NCBI RefSeq assembly: GCF_030644385.1
Contig: NZ_CP130060.1
Coordinates: 806,001 to 870,000, forward strand
Length of the DNA: 64,000 bases
Source of the DNA: Stomatobaculum sp. F0698
GTDB taxonomy: Bacteria; Bacillota; Clostridia; Lachnospirales; Lachnospiraceae
Direction: 5' to 3'
The notes beneath the pieces were generated by a model. It had not been told where the DNA came from. It searched no databases and saw nothing but the letters and a program-made list of their open reading frames with translations. Shown piece after piece: positions 11,544 through 18,034 of this stretch. Position 1 is the stretch's first letter; each line of letters begins with the position of its first letter. The position numbers and the translations under genes are program-made.

Positions 11544-11966
11544 ATGAGCAAGGTCGCAGTGGTATTCTGGAGCGGAACCGGCAACACGCAGGCAATGGCA
11601 GAGGCTGTTGCGGAGGGCGCGAGAACCAAGGGCGCTGAGGTCACGGTGCTCGGACCGAGCGAGTTCAGCGCAGACCAGGTGGCGCTCTACGATGCAATCG
11701 CATTCGGTTGCCCGTCCATGGGTGCAGAGGTCCTCGAGGAAGAAGAGTTCGAGCCGATGTTCGCGTCTGTCGAGGGTGCGCTTCACGGCAAGAAGATTGC
11801 GCTCTTTGGCTCCTGGGGCTGGGGCGGCGGTGCTTGGATGAACGACTGGGAGGCAAGATGCAATGACGCAGGCGTTCTGATGCAGCACGCACCGGTTATG
11901 TGCCAGGAGGCACCGGACGATGCGGCACTTGCGGAGTGCAAGGAGCTCGGCGAGTCTCTGGTCTAA
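11544..11966 (+). CDS. Short-chain flavodoxin (first copy)
   Basis: A 140-residue FMN electron carrier. The phosphate-binding loop SGTGNT is at residues 10-15, the 50s loop around FGCPSMGAEVLE and the 90s loop around FGSWGWGGGAWM. Length is typical for short-chain flavodoxins, which replace ferredoxin when iron is scarce (family knowledge). A strong Shine-Dalgarno (AAAGGAG) precedes the ATG. It is probably the last gene of the DUF2325-DUF3793 transcript, since a hairpin terminator follows at 12013. It is about 60-65% identical by eye to the second copy downstream and lacks the three extra residues (YGAQ region) of that copy. Confidence 0.95.
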   Translation: MSKVAVVFWSGTGNTQAMAEAVAEGARTKGAEVTVLGPSEFSADQVALYDAIAFGCPSMGAEVLEEEEFEPMFASVEGALHGKKIALFGSWGWGGGAWMNDWEARCNDAGVLMQHAPVMCQEAPDDAALAECKELGESLV

Positions 11967-12012
11967 ACAGCAGTCATCTTATCATAATATATCCTCCTAA
12001 TAACGTACGGTG

Positions 12013-12049
12013 GAGAGTGTCGCGGTGAAAGTCGCGGCACTTTCTTCGT
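12013..12049 (+). terminator. Terminator after first flavodoxin
   Basis: GAGAGTGTCGCG / CGCGGCACTTTC forms a 12-bp stem with G-U pairs, followed by TTCGTTT. Confidence 0.65.
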
Positions 12050-12065
12050 TTCGGCAGCTTCTACG

Positions 12066-12094
12066 TTGCGGGGGTCTTCTTATCGTGTTAAAAT
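12066..12094 (+). promoter_or_regulatory. Promoter of second flavodoxin
   Basis: TTGCGG, a 17-bp spacer and TAAAAT, about 45 bp upstream of the start codon and after the preceding terminator. Confidence 0.6.
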
Positions 12095-12137
12095 GGCAAT
12101 ATGTGCTAAGGCGCACGAGAATAGAGAGGAGAAACGT

Positions 12138-12572
12138 ATGAGCAAAGTTGCGATTGTTTACTGGAGCGGCACGGGACACACGAAGAAGATGGCAGAGGCA
12201 GTGAAGGCCGGCGCAGAGAGCAAGGGCGCTGAAGTCACGCTGTTTGCACCGGCTGATTTTGACGGCGCAAAGGTGCAGCTTTTTGATGCAATTGCGTTCG
12301 GCTGCCCGGCGTACGGCGCGCAGATGGGTGCCGAGGTCCTCGAGGAGCTCGAGTTCCAGCCGATGTTCGATCGCGTGAAGGGCGCTCTGGACGGCAAGAA
12401 GGTTGCTCTCTTCGGTTCCTGGGGCTGGGGCAACGGCGCATGGATGAATGACTGGGCTGCGGCATGCAAGGATGCAGGTGTCCTCATGCAGCACGAGCCG
12501 GTCATCTGTAAGGAAGAGCCGGATGAAGCAGCGCTTGCGGCATGCAAGGAGCTTGGAGCTTCCCTGATTTAA
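12138..12572 (+). CDS. Short-chain flavodoxin (second copy)
   Basis: A 144-residue flavodoxin paralogue of the gene 600 bp upstream. It has the same phosphate loop type (SGTGHT; His replaces Asn of the first copy), FGCPAYGAQMGAEVLE and FGSWGWGNGAWMND. I chose the ATG at 12138 because GAGAGGAG lies 6 bp upstream and the protein then starts MSKVAIVYWSG like the first copy; the earlier in-frame start at 12066 falls within the promoter. It has its own promoter and terminator, so the two copies are separately controlled. Confidence 0.95.
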   Translation: MSKVAIVYWSGTGHTKKMAEAVKAGAESKGAEVTLFAPADFDGAKVQLFDAIAFGCPAYGAQMGAEVLEELEFQPMFDRVKGALDGKKVALFGSWGWGNGAWMNDWAAACKDAGVLMQHEPVICKEEPDEAALAACKELGASLI

Positions 12573-12591
12573 AATCGGAATATCATATGTA

Positions 12592-12630
12592 AAAAGAGCT
12601 GTGGTGCGAACTGCCCACGGCTTTTTTTTT
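12592..12630 (+). terminator. Terminator after second flavodoxin
   Basis: AGCTGTGG / CCACGGCT stem followed by a run of nine T. Confidence 0.85.
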
Positions 12631-12660
12631 GTATCGTTTGACGTTCTTAACGGAAAGAGA

Positions 12661-12689
12661 TTGACAAAACAAACTTGTGAATTTAGAAT
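12661..12689 (+). promoter_or_regulatory. Promoter of the feo operon
   Basis: Perfect TTGACA, 17-bp spacer and TAGAAT, 55 bp upstream of the first feoA start. Confidence 0.85.
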
Positions 12690-12694
12690 CACAA
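12675..12694. promoter_or_regulatory. Inverted repeat over the feo -10 box, candidate operator
   Basis: TTGTGA-N8-TCACAA is a perfect 6+6 inverted repeat that covers the -10 box of the feo promoter, so a bound protein would block RNA polymerase. It resembles Rex (TTGTGAA-N4-TTCACAA) and CRP/FNR (TGTGA-N6-TCACA) sites but is 2 bp longer in the spacer. The regulator is unknown. Confidence 0.5.
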
Positions 12695-12743
12695 TGACGT
12701 AAGTGATAGATTCTTCTAACCTAGAACTTCGAAGGAGGTTTGT

Positions 12744-12974
12744 ATGCTGCCCTTGGCTTTTACGAATGCTGAAGATTATGTTGAAGTGGTTCGCGTCGGC
12801 GGAAATGATGAGGCGAAACAGCACTTAAGTGACCTCGGTTTTGTGCCGGGTGCTTATGTGACTGTCATTTCTTCGCACGGCGGCGACATTATTGTCAATG
12901 TGAAAGAGTCCAGACTCGCAATCACGCGGGAGATGGCGCAGAAGATTCAGGTGCAGCCGGCAAAGAAGGATTGA
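12744..12974 (+). CDS. feoA: FeoA domain protein (first)
   Basis: A 76-residue SH3-like FeoA protein, the small cytoplasmic partner of the FeoB ferrous iron transporter. It has the family pattern with LSDLGFVPGAYVTVIS in the middle and VNVKESRLAITREMA at the end. The start ATG has a consensus Shine-Dalgarno AAGGAGG. It is the first gene of an operon with a second feoA (14 bp away), feoB and small accessory genes. Two separate FeoA proteins in one operon are common in Clostridia; they may serve different roles in gating FeoB. Confidence 0.93.
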   Translation: MLPLAFTNAEDYVEVVRVGGNDEAKQHLSDLGFVPGAYVTVISSHGGDIIVNVKESRLAITREMAQKIQVQPAKKD

Positions 12975-12988
12975 GAGAGGAGGCAGAG

Positions 12989-13210
12989 ATGAAGACACTG
13001 AAAGACATCCCGGTCGGTTCTAGCGCGGTGGTTGTGAAGATTCACGGCGAGGGTGCGCTCAGAAGACGCATTATGGACATGGGCATCACGAAGGGCACGG
13101 AGATTTATGTCCGCAAAGTGGCACCCCTCGGAGATCCGGTCGAGATCACGGTCAGAGGTTACGAGCTTTCGCTTCGAAAGGCGGATGCGGAAATTCTGGA
13201 GATGCAGTAA
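12989..13210 (+). CDS. feoA: FeoA domain protein (second)
   Basis: A 73-residue FeoA paralogue: MKTLKDIPVGSSAVVVKI at the start, RRRIMDMGITKGTEIYVRKV in the core and EITVRGYELSLRKADAE at the end. I start at ATG 12989, preceded by GAGGAGGC; the TTG at 12971 would overlap the previous gene and has no ribosome site. It keeps the basic RRR loop and the classical GYELSLR motif better than the first FeoA, so it may be the canonical FeoB partner. Confidence 0.93.
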   Translation: MKTLKDIPVGSSAVVVKIHGEGALRRRIMDMGITKGTEIYVRKVAPLGDPVEITVRGYELSLRKADAEILEMQ

Positions 13211-13228
13211 GGAAAGAGGGGGATTTAG

Positions 13229-15382
13229 ATGGCAATTAAGATTGCACTGGCAGGTAATCCGAACTGCGGTAAGACAACGCTGTTCAATGACCTGACCGGA
13301 AGTACACAGTATGTCGGTAACTGGCCGGGCGTTACGGTCGAGAAGAAAGAGGGACGCTTAAAGGGACACAAGGATGTCATCATCCAGGACCTTCCGGGTA
13401 TCTATTCGCTGAGTCCGTACACCTTAGAGGAAGTGGTCACCAGAAACTACCTCGTAACGGAGAAGCCGGATGCGATTCTGAACATCATCGACGGCACGAA
13501 CATCGAGAGAAACCTTTACCTGACCACCCAGCTTCTGGAAATCGGTCTCCCGACCGTCATCGCGGTCAACATGATGGACCTTGTCAGAAAGAACGGCGAT
13601 GAGCTGAACTTAAAGAAGCTCTCCGAAGAGTTGGGATGCCCGGTGGTCGAGATGAGCGCCCTGAGAGGTGAGTCCACGAAGGCAGCGGCAGAGCTGTGTC
13701 TCAAACTTGCCGAGGAGCATAGAAAGGGTGAGCTCCCGCATGTGTTCACCGGCTCCGTGGAGCACGCGCTTGCGCACATCGAGGAGTCGATTGAGGGCAA
13801 GGTAGATTCGGTCAACCTTCGTTGGTTTGCAATTAAGTTCTTTGAGCGCGATGAGAAGGCTATCGAAAAGGTTCAGCTGGATGCTGCGACCAAGGAGCAC
13901 ATCGAGCAGCACATCAAGGACTGCGAGAAGGAGATGGATGACGACGCCGAGTCCGTCATCACGAACCAGCGCTACGAGTTCATTCAGAAGGTTGTCGCGG
14001 ACTGTGTGAAGAAAAAGGCAGTCAAAGGTCAGCTCACGACTTCGGATAAGATTGACCACATTGTCACGAACCGCTTCTTGGCGTTGCCCATCTTTGCGTT
14101 TATCATGTGGTTTGTCTACTTCATCTCGGTTACCGCAATCGGTACGCCGCTCACGGACTGGACGAACGATGTCTTCTTCGGTAAGATTGTGACGAATGCC
14201 GCAAATAACTTCATTGCGACCTTCCACCTGGCTGACTGGATGCAGAGCCTGCTTGTCGAAGGCATCATCGGCGGTGTCGGCACCGTCCTCGGCTTTGTGC
14301 CGCAGATGTTAATTCTGTTCTTCTTCCTGTCCTTCCTCGAGGACTCGGGCTACATGGCGCGTGTCGCATTCATCATGGACCGCGTGTTCCGTCGTTTCGG
14401 TCTCTCCGGTAAGTCCTTTATCCCGATGTTGGTCGGAACGGGCTGCGGTGTTCCGGCTATCATGGCGTCCAGAACCATCGAGAATGAGAAGGACAGACGT
14501 ATGACCATCATCCTCTCGACCTTCCTGCCCTGCTCGGCGAAGATGGAGATCGTCGCAATGATGGCAATTACCTTCTTCCCGACCAACCACTTTGTGGCGC
14601 CGGGCATGTACTTCCTGGGCCTCGCAATCGTGATTCTCTCCGGTATCGCACTGAAGAAGATGAACTACTTTGCGGGCGATCCGGCACCGTTTGTCATGGA
14701 GCTTCCGGCTTACCACATGCCGTCCGTGAAGGGTGTTCTGATTCACGTCTGGGAGAGAGCAAAGGCCTTCATGATTAAGGCCGGCACAATCATCTTCATC
14801 GTCTCTGTGTTCCTGTGGGTACTCATGCACTTTAACACCTCCTTCCAGTATGTCGCGGATGATTTGGACAGCAGCATCCTGAAGGTCATCGGTGAGGCGA
14901 TTGCGTTTATCTTTGCGCCGCTTGGCTTCGGCTCTTGGCAGGCAGCGGTGGCTTCCGTCAGTGCGGAGCTCGCAAAGGAGCAGGCAGTGAGTACGCTCGG
15001 CATACTTGCACACGCGGCTTCCGACGCTGAGGCGGATGTTTCTACGGCTATCTTCCACATGTTCAACGGCAGCCAGCTTGCGGGCCTTAGCTTCCTGCTC
15101 TTCAATATCTTTGACGCACCCTGCATGGTTGCAATCGCGACCGCGTTCCGTGAGCAGGGACAGTCGAAGTGGGGTTGGATTACCTTCGGCTTCCAGATGG
15201 GTCTCGGTTATTGCCTCTCGCTCTGCGTGTTCCAGCTCGGTAGCCTTGCCCAGGGCGGCAGCTTTACCTTCTGGACCGCGGTCGCAATTCTTCTGGTGCT
15301 TGCCGCACTCTACTTCATTTTCCGTCCGGCACCGAAGCACGTGAAGCATGAGAATGTGAGTGCCGTTCGCGCAAACGGCTGA
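13229..15382 (+). CDS. feoB: Ferrous iron transporter FeoB
   Basis: A 717-residue membrane GTPase that imports Fe(II). The N-terminal G domain shows G1 GNPNCGKTT (residues 9-17), a G2 Thr in PGVTVE, G3 DLPG and G4 NMMD. A helical spacer (about 180-270) follows, and then membrane helices with two Gate-type segments containing GCGVPAIMASRT and CSAKMEI, and the late NIFDAPC segment with the conserved Cys. Length is normal. GGAAAGAGGGGG precedes the ATG. The operon order is feoA-feoA-feoB-Cys-rich protein-HMA protein. The transport residues look intact, so it should be functional. Confidence 0.97.
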   Translation: MAIKIALAGNPNCGKTTLFNDLTGSTQYVGNWPGVTVEKKEGRLKGHKDVIIQDLPGIYSLSPYTLEEVVTRNYLVTEKPDAILNIIDGTNIERNLYLTTQLLEIGLPTVIAVNMMDLVRKNGDELNLKKLSEELGCPVVEMSALRGESTKAAAELCLKLAEEHRKGELPHVFTGSVEHALAHIEESIEGKVDSVNLRWFAIKFFERDEKAIEKVQLDAATKEHIEQHIKDCEKEMDDDAESVITNQRYEFIQKVVADCVKKKAVKGQLTTSDKIDHIVTNRFLALPIFAFIMWFVYFISVTAIGTPLTDWTNDVFFGKIVTNAANNFIATFHLADWMQSLLVEGIIGGVGTVLGFVPQMLILFFFLSFLEDSGYMARVAFIMDRVFRRFGLSGKSFIPMLVGTGCGVPAIMASRTIENEKDRRMTIILSTFLPCSAKMEIVAMMAITFFPTNHFVAPGMYFLGLAIVILSGIALKKMNYFAGDPAPFVMELPAYHMPSVKGVLIHVWERAKAFMIKAGTIIFIVSVFLWVLMHFNTSFQYVADDLDSSILKVIGEAIAFIFAPLGFGSWQAAVASVSAELAKEQAVSTLGILAHAASDAEADVSTAIFHMFNGSQLAGLSFLLFNIFDAPCMVAIATAFREQGQSKWGWITFGFQMGLGYCLSLCVFQLGSLAQGGSFTFWTAVAILLVLAALYFIFRPAPKHVKHENVSAVRANG

Positions 15383-15432
15383 GTATCGCGTAACATTTCA
15401 TTTTGTTTGATTAGAAAGTGAGGACAGTGACG

Positions 15433-15648
15433 ATGAATCCTGAAACCATCGTGGTACTTCTTGTCCTGGTTGTATTGCTGGTTCTGGCAATCCGCTATTG
15501 CATGCGGAACGGCTCCTGCGGCGGTAACTGCGGCGGTGCTTGCGGCGGTGACCACAAGCACCACTGCGCGCCGACGGGCTGCTCGAGTTGCTCCCACCTC
15601 GAAGAGGAGAAGGCAGAGGTGCCGGAGCGCTTCCGTCTGAAGAAGTGA
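15433..15648 (+). CDS. FeoB-associated Cys-rich membrane protein
   Basis: A 71-residue protein with one N-terminal membrane helix (about residues 4-22) followed by a Gly/Cys/His tail: RYCMRNGSCGGNC, CGGACGGDHKHHC and GCSSCSH. This matches the FeoB-associated Cys-rich family found after feoB in Firmicutes, proposed to help iron handling at the membrane. I chose ATG 15433, which has GTGAGGA upstream, over the GTG at 15418. Seven Cys and four His in about 30 residues make metal binding likely. It lies 50 bp after feoB. Confidence 0.88.
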   Translation: MNPETIVVLLVLVVLLVLAIRYCMRNGSCGGNCGGACGGDHKHHCAPTGCSSCSHLEEEKAEVPERFRLKK

Positions 15649-15686
15649 GCGGCATCTGATTTGTAAGTTTCTTAGGAGGTAGAACT

Positions 15687-15944
15687 ATGGTCAAGAATAT
15701 CATTCAGATTGACGGCATGGCTTGCAGCATGTGCGAGGCGCATGTGGGCGATGCAATCCGGAAGCAGTTTCCGAATGCGAAGAAGGTGAGCGCATCCCAC
15801 GGGAAAAAGGAGGCAAGTTTTGTCACCGAAGAGCCCGCGGATGAGGCGACCGTCAAAAAGATGATCGATGAAACCGGCTACCACTACGAGGGCTTCCGCA
15901 CGGAACCCTACGAGAAAAAGGGATTCTTTGGTCTCTTTGGCTGA
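15687..15944 (+). CDS. Heavy-metal-associated (HMA) domain protein
   Basis: An 85-residue single HMA-domain protein with metal motif GMACSMCEAHV at residues 11-21, the CxxC pattern of copper chaperones and P-type ATPase N-domains. The C-terminus is short and aromatic (KKGFFGLFG). TAGGAGG precedes the ATG. It closes the feo operon, just before a strong terminator, so it may be a metallochaperone. The family usually binds Cu(I) or Zn; association with iron transport is inferred from position only. A transferred copZ-like gene is the alternative. Confidence 0.88.
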   Translation: MVKNIIQIDGMACSMCEAHVGDAIRKQFPNAKKVSASHGKKEASFVTEEPADEATVKKMIDETGYHYEGFRTEPYEKKGFFGLFG

Positions 15945-15956
15945 ATCCGAGAAGAG

Positions 15957-15993
15957 AAGCGCCCGTCCGGGTTTACCGGGCGGGCGCTTTTTT
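15957..15993 (+). terminator. Terminator of the feo operon
   Basis: A 13-bp GC-rich stem (AGCGCCCGTCCGG / CCGGGCGGGCGCT) with a GTTTA loop followed by six T. Confidence 0.93.
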
Positions 15994-16040
15994 GTGGCTT
16001 ATACAGGAGCAGTGCCGCGATCGCTGAGGGGATATAACAG

Positions 16041-16258
16041 CTTCTGCACGCTCGTAGCTATTTTCCGCGCGCGGACAAAGGGAGAGAAAGTGCGCCACAC
16101 GGGTGGGAGACGCTCTTTTCGCCCGCAAACGGAAAAGCCGGGAGAGAAGGTGAGCCATGCGGGTAGGAGCGCTCTTTCCGCCCTCGCGCGGAAAAAGAGG
16201 AGAGAAAGCGTACCACACGAGTGAGTGCGTTCATTTCGCCCGCGCTCGGAAAGGCGGC
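16041..16258. repeat. Degenerate tandem repeat, about 60-bp unit, 3.6 copies
   Basis: Units begin at 16081, 16141 and about 16200, with a partial unit at 16041-16080. Each has GGAGAGAAAG, a CCACACGGGT-like core, and a segment CTTTTCGCCCGCAAACGG ending in GGAAAA that is itself roughly self-complementary. The copies differ at many positions, so the array is not recent. It lies between the feo terminator and the cyclo-ligase promoter. No protein use is credible, although the 60-bp period keeps several frames open. Confidence 0.8.
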
Positions 16259-16260
16259 CG

Positions 16261-16289
16261 TGGAAATGCCTGATAAAATTTGCTACACT
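16261..16289 (+). promoter_or_regulatory. Promoter candidate for the cyclo-ligase gene
   Basis: TGGAAA, a 17-bp spacer and TACACT. The -35 is poor, so this is tentative; it lies 26 bp upstream of the ATG. Confidence 0.4.
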
Positions 16290-16314
16290 GGGACGGAAGA
16301 TCGGAGGTGTTGTC

Positions 16315-16902
16315 ATGACAGAAAAAAAAGAACTGCGGAAGCGCTGCATCGAGAGGATGAATGCGCTGCCGCAGGACTACTGCCGTAGGGCGGATGAAAC
16401 GATATTCTCGGAAGTTCTTTCGCTCCCGGAGTATCGGAGCGCAAAGACGGTATTTTGCTTTGTCGGGATGCAAGCGGAGATCCGGACTGCTGTCTTGATT
16501 GAAGAGATGCTCCGTGCAGGCAAGCAGGTCGCCGCGCCGCGCTGCGCGGGCAAGGGAATTATGCACGCACATGTAATCCACAGTCTCGCGGAGCTGCGCC
16601 CGGGGACTATGGGTATCCCTGAACCTTCGGCGGAGGCACCTGTGGTAGCGCCGACAGCACTGGACCTTATACTCCTGCCCTGTGTGAGCGCGAATCGCTC
16701 GGGGGCGCGCCTCGGCTACGGCGGCGGGTTTTATGACCGCTATCTGCCGAAGAGCCCTGCGTTTCGGGCACTTCTCATCAGAGAGCGCATGCTGAGCGAC
16801 GAGATACCCTTAGAGCCGCACGATCAGCGGGTCGATGCGTTGATTACCGAGACAGCTGTGTTTCGAATCGGAAATCAGAGCGAGAAGGAAGGCATGTCCT
16901 GA
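16315..16902 (+). CDS. 5-formyltetrahydrofolate cyclo-ligase
   Basis: A 195-residue enzyme that converts 5-formyl-THF to 5,10-methenyl-THF with ATP. Evidence is the basic N-terminal helix KKELRKRCIERMNAL and the C-terminal nucleotide and folate motif LGYGGGFYDRYL (about residues 138-149), plus the family LLPCV(S)AN segment before it. Length is standard. I start at ATG 16315, preceded by CGGAGG; an upstream in-frame start at 16225 would extend into the repeat array. The last 28 bp overlap, tail to tail, the end of a minus-strand gene. Confidence 0.93.
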   Translation: MTEKKELRKRCIERMNALPQDYCRRADETIFSEVLSLPEYRSAKTVFCFVGMQAEIRTAVLIEEMLRAGKQVAAPRCAGKGIMHAHVIHSLAELRPGTMGIPEPSAEAPVVAPTALDLILLPCVSANRSGARLGYGGGFYDRYLPKSPAFRALLIRERMLSDEIPLEPHDQRVDALITETAVFRIGNQSEKEGMS

Positions 16903-17639
16903 ATCGAACGGAAGTAGCGCTCGGCGCGGAGCAGATTTTCTTCGCTGCCGCTGAGCATAAGGAGTACGCTGCCTTCTGCCCCGCAGACGCCGCCCGCGGC
17001 GAGCAGGTTTGCACGGAGGGAGAAGAGAGCTTCGATGGCATGGAGCTCGGTGTAGACCTCACCGCAGCTCTCAAGCAATCTGAGTCCCTTGCTGTCGCCG
17101 CTTCGATTTGCGAGTGCCGCAAGCTCGTTGATCGGGCGTTCAACGCGCTTTTCAAGGCCGACCGGGTGAATGAGGCGGGTGCGCCGTCCGACCGCCGCTT
17201 GGAGTATGGGCATCATGGTGCCGCCGACCGGGCTTCCGATCAGCACACCGGCGCTCCGACTCTTCAGATGAAGCGCGTTTGCCCCCTTTAAGATAAGATC
17301 TTCTTGCCCGAGGGAGTCGGCCACATCAAAGATGGTTTTATCGGTCAAGAGTTCTCCCGCCCGTACGATGAAGTCCGCGTTCTGCGGGGCGGAATGCGCG
17401 CCGGCGCGCGCAGGTCCGAGTTGGAGGCCGCGGTGAAAGCCATTCGGAGAGAAGGAGAGAGAGAGCTTTTCTGCGAGCGCTGCGGCGACCGCGGCGTTTG
17501 TGCTGCCCATGATGACGACGAGGCAGTGCTCCTTTGCGGCGCGCAATACGGCCTCATCGGTCGCGAGTGCGTCTGCGATAAGGCGCTTCCCCATGGAGAC
17601 GGTGAGCAGAAACTGACGGGATGATTCGGATGTTGACAT
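16875..17639 (-). CDS. Uncharacterised conserved-looking protein
   Basis: A 254-residue protein that I cannot name. It starts with MSTSESSRQFLLTVSMGKRL and has several alternating hydrophobic strands, a Gly-rich turn GSTNAAVAAALAEKL, FHRGLQLG, then IGSPVGGTMMPILQA and KRVERPINELAALAN. No signal peptide or membrane segment is seen, so it is probably a cytoplasmic alpha/beta protein. A Shine-Dalgarno (AAAGG) precedes the ATG, and codon use and length support a real gene. Its 3' end overlaps the cyclo-ligase by 28 bp. It diverges from the 101-residue gene at 17698. Confidence 0.78.
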   Translation of the reverse strand: MSTSESSRQFLLTVSMGKRLIADALATDEAVLRAAKEHCLVVIMGSTNAAVAAALAEKLSLSFSPNGFHRGLQLGPARAGAHSAPQNADFIVRAGELLTDKTIFDVADSLGQEDLILKGANALHLKSRSAGVLIGSPVGGTMMPILQAAVGRRTRLIHPVGLEKRVERPINELAALANRSGDSKGLRLLESCGEVYTELHAIEALFSLRANLLAAGGVCGAEGSVLLMLSGSEENLLRAERYFRSIQDMPSFSL

Positions 17640-17650
17640 GGAAAGATTCC

Positions 17651-17679
17651 TTTCTGTAACTTGATTTTAAAAGTATAGC
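17651..17679 (+). promoter_or_regulatory. Weak promoter candidate for the 101-residue gene
   Basis: TTTCTG, a 17-bp spacer and TATAGC in the 58-bp divergent gap. The match is poor. Confidence 0.3.
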
Positions 17680-17697
17680 ATGATTTGAGGAGGTCGT

Positions 17698-18003
17698 ATG
17701 CACTTAGACCACAGTCTCTTTTACAGCTTGGACCACTACGAGTACGGCGAGGCCTATTACGGCAGCTGTCAGTCCGTCTATTACCGCCTCGGCATTGAAC
17801 CGCTGGAGAACGTGCACTGGACGCCGCCTGAGAAACGAGAGCCGCACACGCTTCGCGCCTATGTCTGGGACGGTCCTTATTCCTTTCACGACACGGAAGA
17901 GGAGAAGCGCTTCCGGGACTTTTCCTACAGCGCGGAGGGGCTCGAAGAGGCCATTACTTGGATCGAAGAACAGTGTGAGAACGCAAAACCGCTCCGACTT
18001 TGA
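17698..18003 (+). CDS. Small uncharacterised protein
   Basis: A 101-residue acidic, Tyr/His-rich protein with no family that I recognise. The start is MHLDHSLFYSLDHYEYGEAYY, with clusters of aromatic residues, and WTPPEKREPH and WIEEQCENAKPLRL follow. There is no signal or membrane segment. A good Shine-Dalgarno (GAGGAGG) 5 bp before the ATG supports expression. The last codons form the first arm of the terminator hairpin at 17987, so the stop codon lies inside the terminator. It is a single-gene unit, diverging from the gene at 16875. Confidence 0.75.
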   Translation: MHLDHSLFYSLDHYEYGEAYYGSCQSVYYRLGIEPLENVHWTPPEKREPHTLRAYVWDGPYSFHDTEEEKRFRDFSYSAEGLEEAITWIEEQCENAKPLRL

Positions 18004-18018
18004 GTCGGAGCGGTTTTT
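17987..18018. terminator. Bidirectional terminator
   Basis: AACCGCTCCGACT / AGTCGGAGCGGTT with a TTG loop, T run on the plus strand and A/T runs on the minus side. It can serve both the plus-strand 101-residue gene and the minus-strand ABC operon. The left arm is coding. Confidence 0.88.
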
Positions 18019-18034
18019 CTGCCTGTCGTATGTT

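Noticed and set aside
12675-12694. Canonical CRP or Rex site
   Set aside because: The half-sites match but the spacer is 8 bp where 6 is expected, so the regulator is left open.
14309-15349. Long minus-strand frame over feoB
   Set aside because: It is a His/Glu/Arg-rich mirror of the plus-strand coding, without start context or family.
16041-16258. CRISPR array
   Set aside because: The repeat period is about 60 bp with no unique spacers and no cas genes nearby.
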